Under the pieces are notes generated by a model that did no database searches, had not been told where the DNA came from, and was given only the letters and a program-made list of their open reading frames with translations. Shown piece by piece: positions 44,515-53,104 of a stretch of 64,000 bases of DNA (its first letter is position 1; every line of letters starts with the position of its first letter). The DNA comes from Gillisia mitskevichiae (GTDB lineage Bacteria > Bacteroidota > Bacteroidia > Flavobacteriales > Flavobacteriaceae), in assembly GCF_003634585.1 (NCBI RefSeq), contig NZ_RBLG01000002.1, positions 806,001 through 870,000 on the forward strand, written 5' to 3'. Position numbers and translations under genes: made by a program.

Positions 44515-45150
44515 TCATTGTGAGATCGGGAGGATCTTATCTTTTTCTAGTTTGTTTACGATCCTATTTATATAATCCTTAACTGTAGAAGTGATGGTTT
44601 GAGGGTCTACAACATTAAATGCCCCAACCCAAACTAAAGATTTATCCTCTGTCTGTTGTAGTTTATAAATAGTAGTTTCTAAATGAAAAACCTTATATTC
44701 ATTATAGTAAGTTGGATTATAATATATATTTTGATATCTATAATAATACCTTCCAAATCTTGTCCATCTATAACTGGTAATATACCTATCGGGATAATAA
44801 TTTTTCTTTTCATCCACTCCTTTAACCGCAGTAATTATAACCGCGTCGAAACCTTCTTCTGAAAGTCCTTCTATCATCCTATCTATTTCTTCTTCTGTTT
44901 TTTCTGAATTAATAAAAGAAGATTCAAAAACAGATAAACTCTCTACAGCTGGCAATCCCCTTTTTTCTAATTCTTTCTTTAAATTTTCTTCAAAGATCTT
45001 ACGTGCTGTTAAATTTTGTGTAACTCCTATTATTAGAGTTTTTTTCGGTTGAAAACCTATAATTTCCTCATTTTTCCAACTATCAATAAATTGCGTGGAA
45101 GAACAGGAAGTAAGTAATAAAATATTCAAAAGTATTAGGATCTTTTTCAT
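44515..45150 (-). CDS. lipoprotein of a duplicated unknown family (copy 2)
   Basis: Protein of 211 residues with lipobox LLTSC (Cys 16). Paralogue of 30882-31523: shared KKTLIIGVTQNLTARKIFEE, VESLSVFESSF, EEGFDAVIITAVKG, a Tyr-rich middle (RYYYRYQNIYYNPTYYNEYK) and FHLETTIY. DUF4136-like fold is possible. It lies 11 bases after the ArsC-like gene and 72 before a Usp gene. In both copies the lipoprotein gene is close to a Usp gene, so a functional link is possible. Confidence 0.72.
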   Translation of the reverse strand: MKKILILLNILLLTSCSSTQFIDSWKNEEIIGFQPKKTLIIGVTQNLTARKIFEENLKKELEKRGLPAVESLSVFESSFINSEKTEEEIDRMIEGLSEEGFDAVIITAVKGVDEKKNYYPDRYITSYRWTRFGRYYYRYQNIYYNPTYYNEYKVFHLETTIYKLQQTEDKSLVWVGAFNVVDPQTITSTVKDYINRIVNKLEKDKILPISQ

Positions 45151-45161
45151 AATAACTACAA

Positions 45162-45527
45162 TTAAATTTTTATAATATCTGTAGGAGTTTCAATAAGTAT
45201 AGCAATGTCTCCCCTTAATGCAATTGGTTGTTTCATAATTTCTGGTTGATGCCTAATCATCTTGATCCAATCATTCTCAGAAAGATCATGTGCTTTAAAA
45301 TGCGAACTATATGCTGGGTGCTCTTGGTTTACTAGATCCTTAATCTCTAAATTCAATTTCTCGGCTAATTCTGCAATTTGAGTTCCTGTAAGTGGAACTT
45401 TAAGTAGGTTTATTTCTTGTATTGGAAATCCTTCAGCTTTAGCAAAAGCAATGGTCTTTTTTGCCCGAATAGAATTAGGGTTGTAGAATAAGGTGATCTG
45501 TCTTTTAGATGTGGCTATTTCTCCCAT
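45162..45527 (-). CDS. ArsC/Spx-fold protein lacking the catalytic cysteine
   Basis: Protein of 121 residues with the arsenate reductase (ArsC/Spx) fold: start QITLFYNPNSIRAKKTIAFA, then PLTGTQIAELAEKLN and a C-terminal PIALRGDIAILIE. In ArsC proteins the first loop reads YNPxCSxSR; here the Cys position is Ser (YNPNSIRAK), and no Cys occurs anywhere in the protein. It therefore cannot act as a thiol reductase and may bind a partner as Spx does. It heads an operon with the lipoprotein and Usp genes. Confidence 0.8.
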   Translation of the reverse strand: MGEIATSKRQITLFYNPNSIRAKKTIAFAKAEGFPIQEINLLKVPLTGTQIAELAEKLNLEIKDLVNQEHPAYSSHFKAHDLSENDWIKMIRHQPEIMKQPIALRGDIAILIETPTDIIKI

Positions 45528-45626
45528 AATAACAGTGATGCCTGTTAGATAAAATCAATTTACTAATGCTACACTTCTAATTCCTTAGAAACTAGCAACT
45601 AATTAATTAACCTGTAAATACAAACC

Positions 45627-45700
45627 TAAAACTACTTGCTTTCTCACAAATCACATATGATAAAAGTCATATGAATAGAGATACATGAAAATTATATTTA
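45627..45700. promoter_or_regulatory. bidirectional Fnr/Crp-type box between the ArsC-like and SDR genes
   Basis: Dyad TGATAAAAGTCA (45658-45669) with a matching -7 element on each side at 33 bp: TATATTTA (45693-45700) on the plus strand, start near 45705, 33 bases before the SDR gene; TAGTTTTA (45627-45634) on the minus strand, start near 45622, 95 bases before the ArsC-like gene. Both octamers fit TAnnTTT(A/G). Confidence 0.82.
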
Positions 45701-45737
45701 ATGAGAATTAAAAAGATAAACACTTAAATAACTAATC

Positions 45738-46499
45738 ATGGAAAGTTTAAAAAATAAAGTAGCTATAATCACTGGCGGTGCTGGTGGAATAGGAATAGAG
45801 ACAGCAAAATTATTTATACAAGAAGGGGCAAAAGTAATGCTGGTAGATCTAGATGAGGATTTACTAAAAGCTGAGATAAAGAAAATTGGTGGTCCTAATA
45901 TTAGGTATTGTGTTGCCGATGTTTCTAAAGAATTAGACGTTAGTAGATATGTTTCCGAAACCTTAAAAGAGTTTCAAAAGATTGATATTTTTTTTAACAA
46001 TGCAGGAATAGAGGGCGTGTTTAAACCTATTGCAGATTATCCTGAAGCTGTATTTGATAAAATAATAGCTGTTAACTTAAAAGGAGTCTGGTTAGGTTGT
46101 CAAAAAGTGATACCTAAAATGGAAAATGAGGGCAGCGTGATTATCACCTCGTCAGTTGCAGGCTTAAAGGGCTTTGCAGGTTTAGGAGCTTATGTTGCAA
46201 CTAAACATGCTGTAATAGGAATTATGAGAGTAGCTGCTTTAGAATTTGCAGATAGAAAAATACGTGTGAATACTGTACATCCTGGTCCAGTAAATAACAG
46301 GATGATGCGCTCTATAGAAGAGCAAATCTCTCCAGAAGACTCTAAAATTGCTCAAGAAAATTTCGAAAAAACGGTTCCTTTTAAAAGGTATGCCGAATCC
46401 AAAGAAATTGGAGAAATGGTTTTGTTTTTAGCCTCCGATAAAAGCAAATATATCACTGGAACCAAAATGATAGTAGATGGCGGAATGACGATTGTTTAA
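45738..46499 (+). CDS. short-chain dehydrogenase/reductase
   Basis: Classical SDR of 253 residues: cofactor motif TGGAGGIG (12-19), acidic residue after the second strand (LVDLDE, favouring NAD), NNAG (87-90), catalytic Ser 138/139, Tyr152 and Lys156 (AYVATK), and a C-terminal TGTKMIVDGG. It oxidises or reduces an alcohol/keto group; the substrate cannot be told. It has its own Fnr-type promoter and a terminator downstream, so it is monocistronic. Confidence 0.92.
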   Translation: MESLKNKVAIITGGAGGIGIETAKLFIQEGAKVMLVDLDEDLLKAEIKKIGGPNIRYCVADVSKELDVSRYVSETLKEFQKIDIFFNNAGIEGVFKPIADYPEAVFDKIIAVNLKGVWLGCQKVIPKMENEGSVIITSSVAGLKGFAGLGAYVATKHAVIGIMRVAALEFADRKIRVNTVHPGPVNNRMMRSIEEQISPEDSKIAQENFEKTVPFKRYAESKEIGEMVLFLASDKSKYITGTKMIVDGGMTIV

Positions 46500-46581
46500 A
46501 CTTTTTAGGTATTATAAAATAATCCAATTAGAAATAAATCATGCTTTAATAAAAAATTCACTGCTAACATTTGTCATTCCT

Positions 46582-46604
46582 AAAACTGGATTTCCAGTTT
46601 TTTT
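46582..46604 (+). terminator. terminator of the SDR gene
   Basis: Stem AAAACTGG / CCAGTTTT (46582-46589 with 46594-46601) with a 4-base loop, followed by further T residues. It lies 83 bases after the SDR stop and before the peroxiredoxin start. Confidence 0.8.
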
Positions 46605-46644
46605 CCAAGAACATATTTTATTCAACTTGTTAAATTATTATATT

Positions 46645-47310
46645 ATGGAAACTGAAGAAAATAAAATCTATTACATGCCCAGGATTGGGGATAATGCTGA
46701 AGATTTTGAAGCAATAACAACACTAGGAAGATTACAATTCTCAGATTATGCAGATGGAAAATGGGTGATCTTGTTTTCACATCCAGCAGATTTCACTCCA
46801 GTATGCACAACAGAATTAAGTGGTTTTGCAGAAAGAAAAAACGAATTTGATTCCCTTAACACCAAATTAATAGGTTTAAGTATAGATAGTATTCACTCCC
46901 ATTTAGCCTGGGTTAACAATGTAAAAGAAAAAACCGGAGTGTATCTGGACTTTCCAATTATTGCAGATATAGATATGAAAGTAGCAAAGTTATATGGAAT
47001 GCTGCAACCTAATGAAAGTGAAACAGCTGCAGTAAGAGCTGTCTTTTTTATTGATCCTTATTTTAAGATCAGATTGATCATGTATTATCCTTTGAACGTT
47101 GGACGAAATATGGATGAAATACTAAGAGCCTTATTGGCTCTACAAGTCTCCGATGAATATAGTGTGGCTTTGCCATTGAATTGGAAGAAAGGTGATAAGG
47201 TAATTGTTCCACCACCTAAAACTTTAAAGGAAATGGAAAAGAGAATTAAAGATGATACTTGTGAGAAGGTAGATTTCTATTTAGCTAGAAAGGAACTTAA
47301 AATTAAATAA
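46645..47310 (+). CDS. 1-Cys peroxiredoxin (AhpC/TSA, Prx6 type)
   Basis: Thiol peroxidase of 221 residues. The ATG at 46645 is chosen: the longer in-frame version runs through the terminator of the preceding gene, and the Prx6 family starts at this point (PRIGDNAEDFEA). The peroxidatic Cys54 is in SHPADFTPVCTTEL. A C-terminal extension (SVALPLNWKKGDKVIVPPP, VDFYLARKELK) is typical of the 1-Cys Prx6 class. It removes peroxides in the cytoplasm. No Fnr-type box with the standard spacing was found upstream. Confidence 0.93.
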   Translation: METEENKIYYMPRIGDNAEDFEAITTLGRLQFSDYADGKWVILFSHPADFTPVCTTELSGFAERKNEFDSLNTKLIGLSIDSIHSHLAWVNNVKEKTGVYLDFPIIADIDMKVAKLYGMLQPNESETAAVRAVFFIDPYFKIRLIMYYPLNVGRNMDEILRALLALQVSDEYSVALPLNWKKGDKVIVPPPKTLKEMEKRIKDDTCEKVDFYLARKELKIK

Positions 47311-47330
47311 AAAATTCTATACTTGTTAAA

Positions 47331-47366
47331 TAAAAAACAGGGATCTCAACTAAGATCCCTGTTTCT
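47331..47366. terminator. bidirectional terminator downstream of peroxiredoxin
   Basis: 10-bp stem ACAGGGATCT / AGATCCCTGT (47337-47346 with 47353-47362), 6-base loop. T-rich on the plus side (TTTCTTT) and, read on the minus strand, followed by a run of six T then ATTTAAC. It can end the peroxiredoxin transcript and also a minus-strand RNA that comes from 47695. Confidence 0.85.
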
Positions 47367-47493
47367 TTGAAAATGTACTGCAATTGATTAAATATCTTGG
47401 CAAAGTCTACAAATTAATCTAGAAAACAAGCAATTTAAATCAATACAGACACTTCAAGATCTTTTAACAATATAAAATTTAAGACAAAATTTT

Positions 47494-47695
47494 AAATCGG
47501 GGAAACCCCTAAAGACCTCCCCGATTTATAGAAGACTAAAAATGTTCTATATACAGAGAGTATGTTAAACATTCCTTTTCGAAAATGTTTCATCACTTCT
47601 ACAAGAACAAACTTGACTTCTAATGATTTTTACTGCATTTCTGCAATAAGAATCAATGCTTTTATAAGTATCAAAGAACTTTTACTTTTAACTAG
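47494..47695 (-). ncRNA. candidate oxygen-regulated small RNA
   Basis: The gap of 455 bases between the convergent peroxiredoxin and PEP synthase genes has a complete promoter pointing into it on the minus strand. The transcript would start near 47695 and can end at a hairpin AAATCGGGGA / TCCCCGATTT (47494-47503 with 47518-47527), or read on to the stronger terminator at 47331-47366 (about 365 bases). An internal stem AAACATT / AATGTTT is predicted around 47571-47593 region. A 33-codon ORF (ATG 47591-47593, stop 47492-47494) also lies in it, so a small protein mRNA is possible. No known RNA family is recognised. Confidence 0.5.
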
Positions 47696-47699
47696 AACA

Positions 47700-47742
47700 C
47701 TAAGATACAAGAGCTTTACAATTTAAAACATGACATTTATCA
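47700..47742 (-). promoter_or_regulatory. Fnr/Crp-type box with -7 element in a convergent gap
   Basis: Dyad TGACATTTATCA (47731-47742), embedded in a longer palindromic context (ACATGA...TCATGT), and TATCTTAG (47700-47707, minus strand; one mismatch to TAnnTTTG) with centres 33 bp apart. It cannot serve either neighbouring gene, since both end here. Inferred start near 47695. Confidence 0.65.
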
Positions 47743-47765
47743 TGTTTTATAAATACTTTGAATTT

Positions 47766-50159
47766 TTAATCTGAAGTTAATTGAGAATGCCTTTTTACTT
47801 CAGCGTTATTCATGTTTTCTATGCCTTTTAAAAGCGCATCTGGATTAAAGGAAATACTATCTATCCCTGTATTTACTAGAAAAGAAGCATATTCTGGGAA
47901 ATCACTCGGAGCTTGTCCACATAAACCTATTTTTATACCCGACTTATTTGCTTTTTTAATAGCAATTTCAATCATTTTCTTTGTAGCCAGATCATTCTCA
48001 TTAAAAATCGTGGACATTATTTCAGAATCCCTGTCTACTCCTAATGTGAGTTGTGTAAGATCATTGGAGCCAATGGAAAATCCGTCAAATATTTCCGCGA
48101 ATTCTGTCGCTAAGATCACATTGCTGGGTATTTCTACCATCATATATATCTCCAAATTATTCTCTCCCTGTATTAAGCCATTTTCAGCCATTACATTAAT
48201 TACTTTCCTACCTTCTTCTAGGGTTCTGCAAAATGGGATCATTACTATTACATTAGTGAGGCCCATTTCATCTCTCACCTTTTTTATGGCTTCACATTCT
48301 AAACTAAATCCGTCTTTATAAAGCTCATGATAATATCGGGACGCACCTCTAAAGCCCAACATCGGGTTTTCCTCTTTTGGTTCAAATTGTTTTCCTCCTA
48401 TTAAATTCGCATACTCATTTGTCTTAAAATCACTCATTCTCACTATTACTTCCTTAGGATAAAAAGCTGCAGCAATAGTAGCTATACCTTGACTTAACCG
48501 ATCTATAAAGTATGCTGTTTTACTAGGATATCCAGCGGTTAATTTTGCAATCTCACCTTTTACTAATTCGTCTTGGATCTCATTAAATTTCACCAATGCC
48601 ATAGGATGAATTTGAATTTTATGAGTAATTATAAATTCCATTCTTAATAATCCTACCCCAGAATTTGGATATAAGGAAAGTTGAAAAGCCTTTTCTGGAT
48701 CAGATAAAATAAGTTTCGCCTCCGTTTCGGGTAGTTTTATATTCTTTAGATCAATAAGATGCTCTTCAAAATCTAATTTACCTTTATAAATAAATCCCGT
48801 TTTTCCCTCTGCACAAGAAACTGTGATTATTTCGCCATCTTGTATGACCTCGGTAGCATTTTTTGATCCTACTACAGCTGGGACGCCTAATTCTCTCGCT
48901 ACAATAGCAGCATGACTTGTTCTTCCACCTGTGTTCGTAACTATTCCACCAGCTTTCTTTAAAAGAGGATCCCAATCTGGACTTGTGGTATTGGTAACAA
49001 TTATATCCCCTTCTTTAAGTTTATGAGAATCCCTTGGGGATTGTAACAGCCGAGCCGTACCTACACTAATTTTAGTACCTATGGCATTTCCAGTTGCTAG
49101 AATCTCACCCCTTTTTGTTAGATTATAAATTTTATAACCTGTTTGGACATTAGAATGATGTACTGTTTCTGGCCGTGCTTGAGTAATAAATAACTCATTG
49201 GTAATACCATCTTTCGCCCATTCTATATCCATAGCTTTATTATAATGCTTTTCAATAGTCAAGGCCCAGTTTGCTAATTTTAGCACTTCTAGATCTGTGA
49301 GTACAAATTCTTGTTGTTTTTCTATTTCCGTAGGAATGTTTACAGTAGAAGAATGTCCATTAGACTCTGCATAGATCAAAGTCTCCATTTTGTCTCCTAA
49401 TTTCTTTTGTATAATTGCATTTTTTCCCAGCTCCAAAGTGGGTTTAAAAACATAAAATTCATCTGGATTTACCGTGCCTTGAACAATATTCTCACCCAAT
49501 CCCCAAACCCCCGAAAGATGGATGATTTGTTGGAAACCAGACTCCGGCTCTAGAGTAAAACCTACTCCAGAACAAGCTTTATCTGATCTCACCATTTTTT
49601 GAACTCCAACAGATAATGCCACATCACTATGCAAAAAGCCATTATCTTCTCTATATTTTATAGCTCTATCTGTGTATAGCGATGCACAACAATTTTTAAC
49701 TGCAACCAGCAATGCATCTTTCCCTTTAATATTCAAATAGGTTTCATGTTGGCCTGCAAAACTGGCTTGAGGAAGATCTTCTGCCGTGGCACTACTTCTC
49801 ACTGCAACTTCAGAAAGTTCATTATTTGTTAAGTTTTGATATGCTTTAAAAATTTCTTCTGAAAATGCTTCGGAGAACTTACTGTCTAATATAAATTTTC
49901 GTGCCTTCTCCCCTATTTCATGAAGATTAGCAAAGGTTTCTCTATTTAGGCCTTTCAGAAGAACTTGCAGTTTATCTTCAATATTATTTTCATGCAAAAA
50001 TTGCCAGAAAGCCGAAGAAGTAGTTGCAAAACCATTAGGAATTAGAATTCCTTGGTCACTTAATTGGTTATACATTTCTCCTAAAGAGGCATTCTTCCCG
50101 CCTACTATCGACAAATCCTTTAAGCCTAATTCACTAAAAGTTACTATTAATTTTTTCAT
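47766..50159 (-). CDS. ppsA: phosphoenolpyruvate synthase
   Basis: Cytoplasmic enzyme of 797 residues that makes PEP from pyruvate and ATP. Domains: N-terminal ATP-binding domain (VGGKNASLGEMY, RSSATAEDLPQASFAGQHETYL), central phosphohistidine domain with GGRTSHAAIVARELGVPAVVG (catalytic His, near 420), and C-terminal PEP-binding barrel (FRGASRYYH, MVEIPSNV, GSNDLTQLTLGVDRDS, LCGQAPSDFPEY with catalytic Cys). Length matches PpsA. It allows gluconeogenesis or reverse flux during energy limitation; related genes occur in hypoxia islands elsewhere. No Fnr-type box with correct spacing is seen in its 87-base upstream gap. Confidence 0.95.
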   Translation of the reverse strand: MKKLIVTFSELGLKDLSIVGGKNASLGEMYNQLSDQGILIPNGFATTSSAFWQFLHENNIEDKLQVLLKGLNRETFANLHEIGEKARKFILDSKFSEAFSEEIFKAYQNLTNNELSEVAVRSSATAEDLPQASFAGQHETYLNIKGKDALLVAVKNCCASLYTDRAIKYREDNGFLHSDVALSVGVQKMVRSDKACSGVGFTLEPESGFQQIIHLSGVWGLGENIVQGTVNPDEFYVFKPTLELGKNAIIQKKLGDKMETLIYAESNGHSSTVNIPTEIEKQQEFVLTDLEVLKLANWALTIEKHYNKAMDIEWAKDGITNELFITQARPETVHHSNVQTGYKIYNLTKRGEILATGNAIGTKISVGTARLLQSPRDSHKLKEGDIIVTNTTSPDWDPLLKKAGGIVTNTGGRTSHAAIVARELGVPAVVGSKNATEVIQDGEIITVSCAEGKTGFIYKGKLDFEEHLIDLKNIKLPETEAKLILSDPEKAFQLSLYPNSGVGLLRMEFIITHKIQIHPMALVKFNEIQDELVKGEIAKLTAGYPSKTAYFIDRLSQGIATIAAAFYPKEVIVRMSDFKTNEYANLIGGKQFEPKEENPMLGFRGASRYYHELYKDGFSLECEAIKKVRDEMGLTNVIVMIPFCRTLEEGRKVINVMAENGLIQGENNLEIYMMVEIPSNVILATEFAEIFDGFSIGSNDLTQLTLGVDRDSEIMSTIFNENDLATKKMIEIAIKKANKSGIKIGLCGQAPSDFPEYASFLVNTGIDSISFNPDALLKGIENMNNAEVKRHSQLTSD

Positions 50160-50246
50160 CTCCTTTTATTTAATAATTAAAATGAGGGGCTATATAGTTT
50201 AAGTGTATAAATTTTATGTTTTATAAATTATACAACTACAATAAGA

Positions 50247-50633
50247 TCAATAAGGCACTAACTGATACGCTACATTTAATAAGTATAAGCCAACTAGGAA
50301 TAATAATATATATACCACCTGCACAAGTTTAACATTAAGTACAGCCATTGCTTTAATGAACAGATTTGGAAATGTGAATAATGATAATCCTAAAAGCAAT
50401 GCTAACCAACCTAGAGCTGTAATAATAAATCTCCAATCTGCCTCCCATATATTATGAAAAAGTATATTTAAGAGTCCGATAATTACAGCTAAAAAAGCTG
50501 CCAAAATCGCGAACTTTTGATCACGTAGATCTTCAAATATTTGTTTGATCCTTCTGGGATTATAACTTAAAATGAAGAAAAATATCAATAAGTACCAACC
50601 CCAAAATTTGGCCAGAAAAAGAGAGACATCCAT
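50247..50633 (-). CDS. small polytopic membrane protein
   Basis: Protein of 128 residues with no recognised family. About four hydrophobic segments (roughly residues 8-23, 40-60, 69-86 and 100-124) with an RRIKQIFEDLRDQK loop between the first two; almost no soluble part. Likely an inner-membrane protein of flavobacterial origin. It is divergent from the exporter operon and shares its Fnr-type box. The predicted transcription start (50657) is 24 bases before the ATG. Confidence 0.65.
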   Translation of the reverse strand: MDVSLFLAKFWGWYLLIFFFILSYNPRRIKQIFEDLRDQKFAILAAFLAVIIGLLNILFHNIWEADWRFIITALGWLALLLGLSLFTFPNLFIKAMAVLNVKLVQVVYILLFLVGLYLLNVAYQLVPY

Positions 50634-50661
50634 AATAGTAATATTAGAATAATTATATGCT

Positions 50662-50735
50662 CTAATTTAAATGCATTGAAGAGTTCTAAATATGATATTT
50701 ATCATTCATAAATAACTGGATTTCAGTGAAATTTG
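50662..50735. promoter_or_regulatory. bidirectional Fnr/Crp-type box ahead of the exporter operon
   Basis: Dyad TGATATTTATCA (50693-50704), identical to that at 42070-42081. Plus strand: GAAATTTG (50728-50735), one mismatch, start near 50740, 11 bases before the ATG at 50751. Minus strand: TAAATTAG (50662-50669), one mismatch, start near 50657. Both octamers are 33 bp from the dyad centre. Confidence 0.68.
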
Positions 50736-50750
50736 GTTAAAATTATTAAA

Positions 50751-51836
50751 ATGTTTAAATCAGTTGTATACAGCATGCTTCTTATACTATTGACGTTCTG
50801 TTCAAAAAAGGATGAAAAAATACAGCCAAATTTAACAACCATAACAGAATCTGTTTATTCTTCAGTAATTATACAACCAGACAGTTTATATCAAGTATAC
50901 GCTATAGTTAATGGCATCTTGGAAAGAAATCTGGTAGAAGAAGGTGATTTGGTAAGTAAAGGAGCTGCTCTTGCCCAAATAATTAACACCAACCCAAAGT
51001 TAAATGCTGAAAATGCCCTGCTCTCCTATAATCTGGCTCAAAAAAATTATTCCGGCAGCAATGCAATTTTAAAAAGTTTAGAAGAGAAGATTAAAGCACA
51101 AAAGCTCAAGCTTATAAATGATTCTATAAATTATTTTAGACAAAAAAATTTATGGGATCAATACATTGGTTCCAAGGCCGAATATGATACTAAAGAACTT
51201 AGCTATCAACTTTCTAAAAATTCATTAAATCTCTTAAAAAGTGAATTTGGAAGGACAAAGAATGAACTTCAAATTCAATTAAAACAGGCAGAGAATAATT
51301 ACAAAAACTCTGTTACTACTACAGAAGATTTTAAGGTAACCAGCAAAATCAATGGAAAAGTTTATGCTTTAAATAAAAATCCTGGCGAGATCATTAATAC
51401 AACACAGCCTCTAGCCTCTATTGGTAGCGCAAATACCTTTATAATTGAAATGCTGGTAGATGAAGTAGACATTGTGAAAATTAAGAAAGGACAGGAAGTG
51501 ATCATTATTTTGGATGCTTACCCAGATAAAACTTTTAAGGCTTTAGTAAGCAAAATTTATCCTGAAAAGAATGAACGAAATCAGACTTTTCTAGTGGAAG
51601 CAAATTTTGTTAAAGCTCCTGAAATACTATATCCAGGACTATCTGGAGAAGCAAATATCATAATTGCTATCAAGAAAAACACACTTACAATTCCTAAGGA
51701 ATATTTAATTGAAGGCACTAAAGTTAGAACTGAAGATGGAATTAAAGAAATAGTACTTGGACTTCAAAGTATGGATGTTGTGGAAATCCTTTCTGGGATC
51801 ACAGAAGACACATGGATCTACAAACCCGAAAAATGA
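50751..51836 (+). CDS. periplasmic adaptor (HlyD/MacA-like) lipoprotein
   Basis: Membrane-fusion protein of 361 residues. The ATG at 50751 is preferred over an upstream TTG at 50733 because it gives a lipoprotein signal (MFKSVVYSMLLILLTFCSKK, Cys 17). Seen: a biotinyl-lipoyl half (NGILERNLVEEGDLVSKGAALAQI), a coiled-coil hairpin (about 85-190), the second lipoyl half (KINGKVYALNKNPGEII), and a beta barrel (VDEVDIVKIKKGQEV). It would link the FtsX/LolD-type transporter encoded next to it to the outer membrane. The stop overlaps the next start by 4 bases. Confidence 0.88.
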   Translation: MFKSVVYSMLLILLTFCSKKDEKIQPNLTTITESVYSSVIIQPDSLYQVYAIVNGILERNLVEEGDLVSKGAALAQIINTNPKLNAENALLSYNLAQKNYSGSNAILKSLEEKIKAQKLKLINDSINYFRQKNLWDQYIGSKAEYDTKELSYQLSKNSLNLLKSEFGRTKNELQIQLKQAENNYKNSVTTTEDFKVTSKINGKVYALNKNPGEIINTTQPLASIGSANTFIIEMLVDEVDIVKIKKGQEVIIILDAYPDKTFKALVSKIYPEKNERNQTFLVEANFVKAPEILYPGLSGEANIIIAIKKNTLTIPKEYLIEGTKVRTEDGIKEIVLGLQSMDVVEILSGITEDTWIYKPEK

Positions 51837-53095
51837 TAAATTGGAAGCTTATATTAAGTATTGCGAAAACACACTTGATCACTAAGATTAAGCAAACCTC
51901 TATTGCTGCTTTGGGAGTAACATTTGGAATTGGATCTTATATCACTTTAGTGGGTTTTATGACTGGTCTTAATGGAATGTTGGACGATCTAATCCTTAAT
52001 CAGACTCCTCATGTTCATATTTTTAATGAAATAGAACCTTCAGAAAAACAGCCAGTAGCTATTTATAAGGAATTTGAAAATGCTTTTAATATAGTTCATT
52101 CTGTAAAGCCGAAACAAACTCAGAGAAAAATTCATAATGCGCTTCCTATAATTCAGCATTTAAATAAGGATAAACTGGTACGAGGGGCGTTACCACAAAT
52201 TAAAACTCAAATTTTTTATATAGCAGGATCTATAGAATTAGGAGGAAATCTTACTGGGATAGAAGTTCTTAAAGAAGCCTCCTTATTTAATTTTGAGGAT
52301 TATATCACTCAAGGTACTGCAGAGAGTTTACATATTAGTGATAACGGAATTTTATTAGGAGCTGGAATTGCAGAAAAAATGTCTTTAAAACTTGGAGACA
52401 GAGTACAAATAAGTACCATTACAGGAGATATTTTTCCGCTTAAAATAGTAGGCATTTATCAAAGCGGAATTGCAGATCTAGATAATATTCAAAGTTTTGC
52501 GAATTTAAAAACTGTACAACGCATTTTAGGGGAGCCGGAAAATTACATCACAGATATAAATGTGAAATTATACGATATAGAAAATGCGCTTCCTCTGGCC
52601 AAAAAGATTGAGCAACAATTCAATCTAACCGCAATAGATATTAATACAGCAAATGCACAATTTGAAACAGGCACAACGATTAGAAACCTTATTACCTATG
52701 CTGTTTCCCTAACCTTACTAATTGTTGCGGGTTTTGGTATTTATAATATTTTAAATATGCTTATTTATGAAAAAATGAATGATATAGCGATCTTAAAAGC
52801 AACAGGTTTTTCTGGAAAAGATGTACAGATGATCTTTATGACACAAGCTATAATTATTGGATTGGTTGGAGGGATCTTAGGTTTAATTATTGGATATATT
52901 TTATCTTCTGTAATAGATCAAATTCCTTTCCAGACAGAAGCACTGCCAACCATTGCTACATATCCCATAAATTACAATCCATGGTTTTATGTAATAGGGA
53001 TAAGTTTTGCAATGATCTCAACTTTTCTAGCCGGTTATTTACCATCCTTAAAAGCAAGAAAAATAGATCCTGTAAATATTATAAGAGGGCAATAA
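51833..53095 (+). CDS. FtsX-like ABC transporter permease (MacB/LolC type)
   Basis: Protein of 420 residues. The ATG at 51833 overlaps the previous stop (ATGA) and is preferred to an earlier in-frame ATG. One N-terminal helix (about 16-40), a large periplasmic domain (about 45-255), and three C-terminal helices (YAVSLTLLIVAGFGIYN..., IIIGLVGGILGLIIGYIL, and near 385-405) with the FtsX motif NMLIYEKMNDIAILKATGFS, typical of MacB/LolC/LolE permeases. With the adaptor and ATPase it forms an export or lipoprotein-release machine; the substrate is unknown. Confidence 0.9.
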   Translation: MINWKLILSIAKTHLITKIKQTSIAALGVTFGIGSYITLVGFMTGLNGMLDDLILNQTPHVHIFNEIEPSEKQPVAIYKEFENAFNIVHSVKPKQTQRKIHNALPIIQHLNKDKLVRGALPQIKTQIFYIAGSIELGGNLTGIEVLKEASLFNFEDYITQGTAESLHISDNGILLGAGIAEKMSLKLGDRVQISTITGDIFPLKIVGIYQSGIADLDNIQSFANLKTVQRILGEPENYITDINVKLYDIENALPLAKKIEQQFNLTAIDINTANAQFETGTTIRNLITYAVSLTLLIVAGFGIYNILNMLIYEKMNDIAILKATGFSGKDVQMIFMTQAIIIGLVGGILGLIIGYILSSVIDQIPFQTEALPTIATYPINYNPWFYVIGISFAMISTFLAGYLPSLKARKIDPVNIIRGQ

Positions 53096-53104
53096 AAAGT
53101 TAAG

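Noticed and set aside
46492-46644. Long N-terminal extension of the peroxiredoxin
   Set aside because: It crosses the terminator of the preceding gene and has no similarity to the peroxiredoxin family, which begins at 46645.
50239-50250. Half-site near 50244 as a box for PEP synthase
   Set aside because: Only one half (TCA) is present and no -7 element fits the spacing.
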